Below are positions 1-10,100 of a stretch of DNA of 27,933 bases, one piece after another. A model generated the notes under the pieces. That model was not told the DNA's origin and did not search any database. It saw only the letters and a program-made list of their open reading frames with translations. Numbering within the stretch: the stretch's first letter is position 1; the number at the start of each line of letters is the position of its first letter. Location of the stretch: contig CAJUCW010000043.1 in NCBI GenBank assembly GCA_910585275.1, forward strand, positions 1 through 27,933, read 5' to 3'. The position numbers and the translations under genes are program-made. Source of the DNA: an uncultured Muribaculaceae bacterium. GTDB lineage: Bacteria; Bacteroidota; Bacteroidia; Bacteroidales; Muribaculaceae.

Positions 1-55
1 ATCCTCGCCCTTTTCTAAACGGCGACTACATCGGCGCGTCCGCTGAATAGTTACT
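1..55. repeat. Left copy of perfect 55-bp terminal inverted repeat
   Basis: Bases 1-55 are the exact reverse complement of 27879-27933; the match stops at position 56 (A here, where the partner would require C). One frame (3-50) is open and ends with TAG at 48-50, reading PRPFLNGDYIGASAE. This could be the C-terminus of a gene entering from outside; the mirror copy at the other end would encode the same tail on the - strand. I do not recognise the peptide. A match of exactly 55 bases is also what a de Bruijn assembler with k=55 leaves at contig ends that meet the same repeat, so the true repeat probably continues beyond the window. Confidence 0.95.
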
Positions 56-77
56 AAAAATAAAACATAAATATATG

Positions 78-85
78 TATTTTTG
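78..85 (+). promoter_or_regulatory. Weak candidate -7 promoter box for the large secreted-protein operon
   Basis: TATTTTTG fits the Bacteroidetes -7 consensus TAnnTTTG, but I see no TTG box about 20 nt upstream. It would give a leader of roughly 160 nt before the start at 250. The rest of 56-249 is AT-rich and shows no gene. Confidence 0.25.
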
Positions 86-249
86 CATTTTATAATACTA
101 TGTAAAACTGTATGTCAAAGAAAGAGGGCATACAAATTTGTTTATAGCCGGTTGCAATTCGATGGAACTATTGTTTTATGACTTGCTTATAATGCTGGAT
201 ATGACTTGGTTACATAATATGAATTCAATAATAACTTAACATAATCAGT

Positions 250-3200
250 ATGAAGAACAGCTATTTGAGTATTCTTGCCTTTGTCATTGCCCTCGCGGGT
301 TTCGGAGAGGCAAGTGCCAGGAAGGAACTGCTTCCATTCGGTTACTTTTCGCGAGAACCTTGGAACGCAAGTTATTTATTTGTCGCTTCTGAAGCCGACG
401 CTCTTACAGAGGAATGGTATGCTAAGGATTTCGACGATTCCGGATGGAAACATGTGAAGGGTCCAGTTAGCGTGGCGACAGAAGGGCTTCCGTATTACAA
501 CACTATTTGGGAAGGAGAATACGGTGTCACTTATGTGCGCCGACATTTCAACGTTTCGGGTCTTGAAGACATAAATGATGTGTTCTTCTATTGTCTGCAC
601 GATGATGCGATGTATGCTTATCTCAACGGTGTAAGTATATATTCGAGAAATAACTATAGAAACGAATCCGGAAGCATTGCCACCCGTCTGAGCGACGAAG
701 CAAAGAGCCTTCTTGTGGAAGGCGACAATGTCCTTGCAGCAGTTGTTGTGGATGGCGGTGGTTCATGGGCATATTCTGACTTCGGACTTTACGGATTCGG
801 ATTAAACAACGCCACGTTTGATAGTTATGACGGATGGACCGGTGATTTCAACCGGACATCGAGTTATGGCAATTATTACGGTTATAAATATGGCAACGGA
901 ATGAGTTGCATGAGAGAATTGGAAAATATGCCGGCAGGCGTTTACCGTCTTACTGCTAACGCTTGTGGAATGGAGTATTATGATGACTCGACCCTTAGGC
1001 TAAGCCATCGGAATGACGATATTCCGGCTCGCATCTTCATAAATTCTTCTGAGAATGCGGTACCGTCGGCTTTTTCCGACCCTTCTGCCGAATCGCGGGA
1101 TTATACTTTCAATGTAGAGGGCAAATATGTGCCATATTATGTTGAGGGGGCCTCTCGGCTGCTTGAAATGGGGAAATATCAGTGTGAAGTATGGGCGTTC
1201 CATAATCCTGAGGAGTCAAAGACTCTTACGTTCGGACTTAAAGGTACGGGAACGGATGACGTAAACCGATGGGTGGCTTGGGATAACGTTGACTTGGAAT
1301 ATTATTCTGAAAGCAAGGTGACGGCTTTGCTCGATTCGATAGTGAAACTGACGAAGCTTGTTGACCGTTATCCGATGGAGAAGACTCTTCTTGACAAGGT
1401 TCTGTCGTTGGCCGAAAACATTCCCGGTGCAAAAGATTATGAATCGAAATCGAAAGTGCTGGCCGACATCATGCAATATGAGACTGCAGTGCGCAAAAGT
1501 GTGAATGCATACGCCAGGCTTGCTGAGGCGCAGGCTACACTGAAGGCAAGGCTTGACGGAGCTTCGGGAATGACTTCTCCCGTTTCTGTGGCCGAGGGTA
1601 TGGAAGTATGGAAAACCGTGCAGGCAGGATTCGATGCCCGCTCCTATGACAATGACGGAATTGCACGGGCGGTTGCAATGGTGAACGAGATGGTTAGGAA
1701 ACTTGATTTCACTTATGTGGATATACGGGTTGACATACCCGGTTCGCTTGGAGATTCGATTCTTAAAAAGGTGGAAAATTTCGTGGATGTGAAGAGTATC
1801 AAACTTTCAGGTACACTTAACGACGAAGACCTCTCCACCATAAAGAGCAGGCTTTCGCAGCTACGGGAAATAGATATGACGGGAGTGAACATGAAGAGTA
1901 TTCCCTCCGAGATGTTCTATCGTCGTTCGCTCATAGAGACGATAAAACTTCCTTCCGTGCTTACGACTATAGGCGATAGGTCATTCTATGAGTGCTTGTC
2001 TCTCAGCGGAGTAGAGCTGCCGGAAGGACTTGAGAATATAGGGGCTTATGCTTTCTACGGTTGCCGTACTCTTGCCGACGTTGAATTCCCTGAAACCTTG
2101 TCGTCAATGGGAGAGAATGCCTTTAGAAGATGTTCTTCGCTTGTAAGAATCTCCCTTCCAGGCACGTTGGTGAATATTCCAAACTATGCGTTTTATGAAG
2201 ACAGCAAGCTTGAGGAGGTGATATTCTCCGAAGGAATCGTCAATATCGGTTACTACGCTTTCAACAATTGCGCATCTCTCGATAATCTTAGATTCCCTTT
2301 GTCATTGCGTTACATCGGAGGGGATGCATTTGCGTATAACAATAAACTTAGTTCCATTGAATTCAACGAAGGCCTCTATCAGATTGCCGACAATGCCTTC
2401 TATGACTGCGACTCCCTTAAGGAAGTGACGCTTCCGAGCACACTCGTGCTTGCCAACCAGTCTCCCTTCGATTATTGTGACAACCTCGTGAAGGTGACAT
2501 GCCTTTCCATAGAGCCCCCCTATATGACCGACCAGATTCCATTAGGTGTAAGCATGGAAGGCCGGGAGCTTTATGTGCCGGCTATTTCGGTCAATATTTA
2601 TAAGCAGACTGCGGGTTGGGATTGCTTCCCGACCATCAAGCCGATAGACTATCTTCCGGAGACTATTTCGGTGCTTGGCAATTTACGTTTGACATTGCCT
2701 GAGAATATGCCTTCAGACTATAACCCCGATGTTACTCTCCTGCATGACATGAAAGGGGATAACTATTGGCAGTACGGAAGTCTTACTGTAAATGGTGAAG
2801 GCATGCTTTCAATAAAAAATTTCAAGACATTGTGGGATCCAAATATTCTTTATGACCGTGGTGATAGGGAGTACAATGGGGTATTAACGCCGAATTTTTG
2901 CTCTCTTCTCACCAATTCATCCATGCGTGCCGACAATGTTTCTGTTGACATGTTTATTAGAAATAATATTTGGAATTTTGTTTCATTTCCTTTTGATGTA
3001 AAGGTGTCTGATATTGTATTGAATAGTGAAGGATCCACAAGTAAGTCAATACGTAAATATGATGGCGCACTTCGTGCTGCTGGGCAGACAGGAGATACAT
3101 GGGTGAGAGTAGGAGATGAAGAAACTCTTCTTGCGGGACAGGGCTACATAATACAGACGAGTCGATATATCGGCAACAATTCTCAAAATTATAGTGGCCT

Positions 3201-4128
3201 TAACTTTAAGGCTGTCAACAATGGTTCGAAAAACAATATTTTCAGAACTGACGATGCTGTAGTCGTTCTTGGCGATTATCCTTCCGAGTTTGCACATAAT
3301 CGGGGATGGAACCTTATAGGAAATCCATATCCTTGCTATTATGATACTCGATTCATGGATTTTAGCGCGCCTATTACAGTATGGAATATTAGAAATAATA
3401 CATATAGTGCCGTTAGTCCGATTGATGATTCTTATGTGCTTTGTCCGGGAGAGGCGTTCTTCGTGCAGTGCCCGGTTGATTTGAAAGAAATTACTTTCAA
3501 TAAGGAGGGGCGCCAGACCAATCGTAGAGTCAGGGCAATGGAGAGTGCTCCGGAAACAAGGTCTGTCGTGTCTGATGTCATTACAAGACATAGAATTAAT
3601 CTTGCGATGACGGATGGTCTTTTGACTGACCATACGAGAGTCGTGGTCAATGATGAAGCTTCGATGAATTATGAAATGGATAAGGATGCCGGGAAGTTCA
3701 GGAGTTCGGATTCATCTGTTCCTCAGTTGTTCTCACTTGCTGGTGGAATAGAGTATGCTATCAATGAACGGCCTCTTGGAGAGGGTGTGGTTGCTCTTGG
3801 CATACATGCCGGGACCTCCGGAATATTCACTATTTCGCTCGAAGGCAACTCTGAGGGTTATGATGTGACGCTTGAAGACCTTTATAGCGGTGAAAAAGTC
3901 AATATTTCAACAGGGAATGCCTATTCCTTCTATTCCGAGAACGGTGATTATCCCGACCGTTTCCAACTTCGTCTATTCCCGGTGATGTCAGGAGTTGGCG
4001 TTATAGGAAGCGATGATGCCGACGAAGGTGTGGGTGAATACTATACCATCGAAGGCCTTAAAATAAAGAATCCCGTGAAAGGCGGTGTCTATATCAGAAA
4101 CGGAAAGAAGATAATTCTGAACAAGTAA
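250..4128 (+). CDS. Large secreted BspA-like leucine-rich-repeat protein
   Basis: A 1292-aa exported protein, probably surface-attached or secreted; adhesion or glycan binding is inferred. Residues 1-23 form a signal peptide ending near EASA. Residues about 30-180 look like a galactose-binding-type beta-sandwich (DDSGWKHV, AYLNGVSIYS), followed by a second sandwich-like region to about 350 and a helical linker at about 355-480. Residues about 535-750 hold some seven LRR_5/BspA repeats of the form 'AFxxCxSLxxVxLPxxLxxIG'. Residues about 870-1100 carry a module typical of large Bacteroidales LRR proteins (NFVSFPFDVKVSDI, GQGYIIQ, NLIGNPYPCYYD, CPGEAFFVQ). The last 30 residues end in GGVYIRNGKKIILNK, the short C-terminal pattern common in secreted Bacteroidetes proteins. 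The DNA for 2810-3640 is clearly AT-richer than the LRR part (14/60 G+C at 2941-3000 against 30/60 at 2521-2580). The next gene starts 12 nt downstream, so they are probably co-transcribed. Confidence 0.85.
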   Translation: MKNSYLSILAFVIALAGFGEASARKELLPFGYFSREPWNASYLFVASEADALTEEWYAKDFDDSGWKHVKGPVSVATEGLPYYNTIWEGEYGVTYVRRHFNVSGLEDINDVFFYCLHDDAMYAYLNGVSIYSRNNYRNESGSIATRLSDEAKSLLVEGDNVLAAVVVDGGGSWAYSDFGLYGFGLNNATFDSYDGWTGDFNRTSSYGNYYGYKYGNGMSCMRELENMPAGVYRLTANACGMEYYDDSTLRLSHRNDDIPARIFINSSENAVPSAFSDPSAESRDYTFNVEGKYVPYYVEGASRLLEMGKYQCEVWAFHNPEESKTLTFGLKGTGTDDVNRWVAWDNVDLEYYSESKVTALLDSIVKLTKLVDRYPMEKTLLDKVLSLAENIPGAKDYESKSKVLADIMQYETAVRKSVNAYARLAEAQATLKARLDGASGMTSPVSVAEGMEVWKTVQAGFDARSYDNDGIARAVAMVNEMVRKLDFTYVDIRVDIPGSLGDSILKKVENFVDVKSIKLSGTLNDEDLSTIKSRLSQLREIDMTGVNMKSIPSEMFYRRSLIETIKLPSVLTTIGDRSFYECLSLSGVELPEGLENIGAYAFYGCRTLADVEFPETLSSMGENAFRRCSSLVRISLPGTLVNIPNYAFYEDSKLEEVIFSEGIVNIGYYAFNNCASLDNLRFPLSLRYIGGDAFAYNNKLSSIEFNEGLYQIADNAFYDCDSLKEVTLPSTLVLANQSPFDYCDNLVKVTCLSIEPPYMTDQIPLGVSMEGRELYVPAISVNIYKQTAGWDCFPTIKPIDYLPETISVLGNLRLTLPENMPSDYNPDVTLLHDMKGDNYWQYGSLTVNGEGMLSIKNFKTLWDPNILYDRGDREYNGVLTPNFCSLLTNSSMRADNVSVDMFIRNNIWNFVSFPFDVKVSDIVLNSEGSTSKSIRKYDGALRAAGQTGDTWVRVGDEETLLAGQGYIIQTSRYIGNNSQNYSGLNFKAVNNGSKNNIFRTDDAVVVLGDYPSEFAHNRGWNLIGNPYPCYYDTRFMDFSAPITVWNIRNNTYSAVSPIDDSYVLCPGEAFFVQCPVDLKEITFNKEGRQTNRRVRAMESAPETRSVVSDVITRHRINLAMTDGLLTDHTRVVVNDEASMNYEMDKDAGKFRSSDSSVPQLFSLAGGIEYAINERPLGEGVVALGIHAGTSGIFTISLEGNSEGYDVTLEDLYSGEKVNISTGNAYSFYSENGDYPDRFQLRLFPVMSGVGVIGSDDADEGVGEYYTIEGLKIKNPVKGGVYIRNGKKIILNK

Positions 4129-4140
4129 AAAAGTAACGGT

Positions 4141-7100
4141 ATGAAAAGACTGTCAGTTATAATATTGATGTGCCTTATGCATGCCCTCGCTTCGGTGGTC
4201 TCTGCATTCTATTTGAATGTGGAGGCCACTCCTCCGGGGGGCGGCATGCTCAATACGAGTGGTGGCACATTTGACGAAGGCGAGTCAATTCGGCTTCGGG
4301 CAAGCGTGCATACCGGGTTTCGGTTCGACGGATGGTATGAGGACAAAGAATTGCTTTCAGGTTCTCAGACCTATGATTATACCATGCCTGCACGTGACGT
4401 GGCATTGAAAGCTGTATTTGTTTATGAACCTGGTGTACCTGCCGATCCGGCTATGCCGGATACTGCCGTTTATTATACGTTTGCGGCTACCGTTTCCCCG
4501 CAGGGCGCGGGTTCGCTTAATATTTCTACAGGCCGTTACGCGGCTGGGGCTTCGATAGGGTTGAGGGTGTCGTCCCATACCGGTTTCGTTTTCCGCCATT
4601 GGCAGGACGAAACCGGCGAAGTGATTTCGGAGAAAAGTTCGTTCAACTTCAAGATGCCTGCGGGCGACGCACGCCTTACGGCGGTGTATTCTTACGACCC
4701 GTCGGCGCCGGCCAACCCCGAAGTGCAAGGCACGCTCTACGGCCTGACCGTGAAAAGCCGACCCGAGGGTGGAGGCACTTTCAACATTTCTTCCTTGAAG
4801 GTGGCGGAGGGCGACAACGTGCGTCTCTACGCCTACACCAACACCGGTTTCCGTTTCGTGAAATGGGAAGACTCAAAGGGCAATCCGGTTTCGGAAGCAC
4901 GGGAGTTCAATTATGTTATGCCTCATGGAGGTGAGACGCTCTACGGTGTCTTTGAATTCGATCCGGCACCCCCCTCTAATCCGGCTAAGAATTTCTGGAA
5001 TAAAGAACTCGGTGAACTGATTATAGATGATTTCACTCCCGGCAACCTAAATCGCGCCATTACCGACGCTATATCTGGAAGCGGACGTGACGAGGTGTCG
5101 ATGATAACGGTATCTGGTGTGATGAATGGTAATGATTTCGGAGTTGCCAACAATTATCTGGCTTGTACGCTTCTTGATTTGGGAAGAGTGACTGGCATCA
5201 CCGAAATCCCGTCGTATGCATTCGACTATACTTCCTTGGAGTCTGTGACTTTACCTGCCACGGTAGAGAAAATAGGTGGAAGTGCGTTTGCTGAATGTGG
5301 TCAGTTGTCTTCGCTTACGATTTTGTCGATGACTCCTCCCGTGCTTGAAAGAGATGTGTTCAAAGGGGTACCGGAAGGTTTGGTGGTTTATGTGCCGTCG
5401 GCTGCGATTCCTCAGTATGCCGATAACGAGGACTGGAAAGGATTCACCATCCTTCCGATAACGGAAGACCTGCGCGGCCTCACCGTGTCGCTGCCCGAAG
5501 GCTGCGACCCCGCGCCGTTCGCCGGAATGTGGCTCGAACTGACCAACCTCAAAAACGGCCAGCGGATGCACTATGTGTTGACAGACCGCACTTCCTATAC
5601 TTTCGCCAACCTTATGCGTAACACAAGTTGGAAGGTGGAACTCCGAAACGAAAGAGGGGATGTATTCGGCCTGATAGAGGAGGTGGAGATAAAGGATGAC
5701 GACGTGGCGGCTGCATTCAAGGACCTTTCGGTCCCGCAGACTGTAGCTGTAAGGGTGCTTACTCCCGAGGGACGCGACGTGACGGAACTCGCTTCGCTCA
5801 CTTGGACCGACGCGGCGGGTAATTATATATCGCAGTCGGCCACGGTGGCACGTCTCCCCATAGGAATGAAGCTTGCCTGCCGAATGGTCCTCCCCAAAGA
5901 CCTAAGCATGGTTTATCAGGCTCCCGACGTGAAGAGGCATGTGGTGAAAGAGGGCGACAACACCCTTTCCTGCACACTGACGGCAATCCCGGAGGTGGCG
6001 TTGAACGGCCTGGTGAAAGACTCCGCCACGGGCCTTCCTCTTGCCGGGGCATTCGTGACTGCCTCACAGACCTTCGGAGGTAAATACGGGGCCACCGTGA
6101 GCGGCAAAACCGACAAGACGGGCGCCTTCTCGCTGAAAGTGGCCGATGTGCCTACCTCCTTGACGGCCTCAGCCTCGGACTACGTGAGCGGCACACTGGT
6201 GTGCGACACCCTGATGAACGGAAAAGAATCCGTGACCCTTCCCGACCTCTCTCTCAAGCCTGTGACGGGAGCCGTGGTTAGCATAGGATTCACTTACCGT
6301 AAGAGCGTGGCTTCTGGGGAGGATGCGCCCGAAATGCAGGACTGGTATGGCGACACTTCCAACATAACCTACTCCATCTTCAACAAGACAAAGCAGCGGC
6401 CGATAAGCAACTTCAGCGTGCAGTATCCGGCCATCGTTCTTCTCGAAGAGGTGGATGCCGAGGATATTCTGGAAATAACTGCTTCAAGTCTGACATCCTC
6501 TTTCACCCCCGTGGCCTCTTCGGCCATCGTCGATAATTCTCTTAGAGCCTCGGCGGTGTTCGACCTGGTTGAGCCTGGAAGCATCATGGCTGCTTTCTCC
6601 AGGAACGCCAACCCCGCCGTGGTGGCTTCCCTTTACGACAGCAAAGGGAAACTCGTAAAGACCTACAGCTATGGTGGCTCGTCGCTGAAGACCGGAAATC
6701 TGCCTAAGGGAGCCTATACGTTGGTAACGATGGGAGAAAGCAACTTCTTCAACACCATCTATGACCTTTCCAAGCTTTCCGAAACGGGCCTTGAGGCCGG
6801 GGCGGATTATGCGGCTTCGGCGGTGGAGGTAAAAGACGGTGTCATATCTCTGGTGGATATTGACGAGGTTCCGACGCTCGACGAGAGCAAACTCTATTAC
6901 ACCGGTTCGGCTACTTCGTTCTCCGTCAACAAACCGAGCATTGTGGCTGGAAACTACCTTACCTTGACGGGGAGGGTGGATTTCAAGGGTGCCTATGCCT
7001 CGGAAGTGGGCAACGTGAGCCTGCTTGTGGATCTTCCCGAAAGCTGTTCTTTCGTAGAGAATTCCGTCATGGTGGGCAACTCCACGTCGAGCTATACCCT

Positions 7101-10100
7101 GGATGGCAACCGCCTGACGGTGCCCTTGGCGAGATATACCGACCGTGTGCGCTTCTGCGTGATCCCCACGCTCGGGGGCGACTATGCGCCGAGCGCGTTC
7201 GTAAGGTTTGATCTCGACGGGAAGACGGTGACCCAGCCGATCGGTTCGGCTCGCTACACGGCCCAGAACCTCTCGCTTTCGGTGCCCGGTGTGGTGGACA
7301 AAACCACCGTGCCTGTCAGCGGAACGTCGGTAGGGAAATCAACGGTCGAGATTTACGACGGCGACATGCTCATCGGCCAGACGCAGTCACTCGCCAACGG
7401 CTCCTGGTCCACCACATGCGAACTCGTCGATCCATATAATCTCTCGACTCATCAGATCCATGCCAAGGTTACGTCGAAAGACGGGGTTGAATTGCGTTCC
7501 GAGACCGTGGAATGCACCTACGACAGCAGGTGTATTGAACCGCTTAAGGTTACAATGATCAATGTGGCACATCCTTCCACTTCTTTGAATCTGTGTGAGT
7601 ACGTTACTGTATTTGATTTTACAAATCCCTCCCAATCCATTCCTGCATATTGGTATTGGCCAAATTATCCGGATTTCACGTTTTTAATAGAATTTACATC
7701 GAATGACCCTGATTTGATTTCTGATGTAAAACTGAATGTCCTTCTCTCCAATAGGTCAGTAAAAACGATTGTTCCATCTTATGATGAAGCAAAAGAATGT
7801 TGGATAGCGGTCGCGAAGTTTGATTCTTACGGTCTGCCTGTTAATGTCAACGTCTCGTATAATGCTAATACTGCTCCTGTTGTAGATGAGAGAGAAATTG
7901 TGGACGCAGAACAGAATTTTGAGAAAGGCTATAATGAGAGCTTGGAGGAAAAAGAACAAGCATTGAATCAATGGGATGAGGAAGTGCCTATTGAAAACAT
8001 GGAGATTTTCCAGAAGATTGAGGCGTTGCTTTCACAAGAAGAGTACTCAGAAGAAGAATTTAAACAACTCATCAAATCAGCTATAGGGGATATAAATATA
8101 CCGGAAACTGAAATGGTGGAAGATTTGGAGGGTTTGTTTAAGGAAATAGATGATATACTCTCCGAGGTAGATTTGGAACAGTCCACTGTAAAGTTGGATT
8201 ATGAGGATGTGCTGGAAGGTTATCTGCCTGGTTGTGATGTCGAAACGCAAATCGGTAAGCCATTCGAATATTCATTTCCTACTCTAAAAGGCATTACAAG
8301 CGTTAAATCAGAGATAATTTCCAATATTAACGAGGATGATCTTATTGAAAAGGGCTTTTCAAAATTTGATTTGTCCGATGGAAATGCCGTTTATACATTC
8401 TGTGATGATGACACGCGCGTAATCATAGATGGAAAACGAATGTTGAAACTGACGGTTTCAACGGATGAGACTGCTGTGGGAGAGTTAAAAGCCATGACGC
8501 GAGGAGATTCTCCTTTCTGTATCGGAGATATTGAATCTTGCATCCATTCTCTTTCCTCTCTTATCCCTGATTTAATGGCTGCTGATGATCCTCATAAGGT
8601 AAGGCATTTGCTTGGAGATTTTCTTTCAATGTTAAAGAGCCTTTTGGATTTCAGTGAATGTGTTTATACAGGTTTCCTCCAAAAAGCCGAAGACTTAGTT
8701 GAAGCAGCTTATGAAGCAGCCAAAGGGATTCTTACAAAAGAAAGCGACCAACTCATAGCTAAGAGAAACGACCTGTTTTCTCAAATTAAGTTGAGAGAGG
8801 AGTCTCGTAACAAATTTTTGGAATACAATATCCAGAATGAGGTCGACATCGCTAAGTTGGAAAAACAATTGGCTGAGGCTACCAGCGAGGAGGCTAAAGC
8901 TGTTATTAAGCAAAGGATTGACTTAAACAAGACCGCAATTAAACAAAATAAGGAAACAATAAGGACCCTTGATAAAGATATCGGGAAATTGTTTAAGAAG
9001 GTTGAGAAGGTCAATGAAAAATTATTCAAAATTCCTGATAGACTGAATAGCTTCAAGGAGGCTTTGGCGAAGTCCAAACACTTTCTCTCGAAGCTCCCTC
9101 GGACCGCAAAGGCTGCTCGAGGTTGGAAAGCTCTTACTTGGACTGGCAAAGTAGCAAAGGTAGTAGGGACTACAGTGGGAGCCGCTCTCCAGATTATTCC
9201 GTTTGCCATAGATATCTTGGATTCGGTGGAACAATTGACCGAGTGGTTGGGGCTGCTTGATGACATATTGGCTAAATACCCTTGTAAGGCCGATAGAGAG
9301 GGGTGGAACTCTATCTTCTGGAGGTCTGCGGTGGCTACAATAGCTGTATGTGAAGGAAGTGATTTAAACTTAAGGGCGCAAGTAGGTGCTATGGTACTTG
9401 ACGTAACAAATCATCCTTATGCATGGCTAGGATCTTTAGTTCTTGATGTTTATTCTTGGTGTCTTGGAGCAGCAAAGAATAAATTCCATGACAAGGCAAT
9501 AGATTTTCTCCGAAAAGAACTAAAGGCTTTGAAGTGTAAGGAAGAAAAACCGGATAAGGATGGCGATGACGGTAATAGTGGCTTCCCATGGTGGTGGCCT
9601 TTCCCGGATGTACCCCATGTCATGGACCCGTCGGGATTTGTGTATGAGGGTGTGATGTCGAATCGCGTGGAGGGCGTTACCGCCACTATCTATTATAAGG
9701 AGATGGTGGAGGATATGTATGGCGACCTTCATGAGAACGTCGTGAAATGGGATGCCGCCGAATATGCTCAGGAGAATCCTCTGTTTACCGATGAGAACGG
9801 CGATTACCGTTGGGACGTTCCGCAGGGTCTGTGGCAGGTGAAGTTCGAGAAGGAAGGTTATGAGACGACCTATTCAGATTGGCTTCCCGTGCCTCCGCCT
9901 CAGTTGGATGTCAATATCGCAATGAAGCAGAACGTGCAGCCTAACGTCAAATCTGCACGTGCGTTTGAAGATGCAGTGGAGGTGGAGTTTGACAAATACA
10001 TGCAACCATCCCTGCTGAACTCCGACAATGTTGTGGTGCTTGCGGGAGAAACCCCCGTTGAAGGCACAGTGACGCTTCTCGACGAAGAGGAATCATACGA

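Noticed and set aside
3046..3633. 195-codon open frame on the - strand inside the first large gene
   Set aside because: It overlaps a recognisable secreted-protein module on the + strand and shows no export signal or motif.
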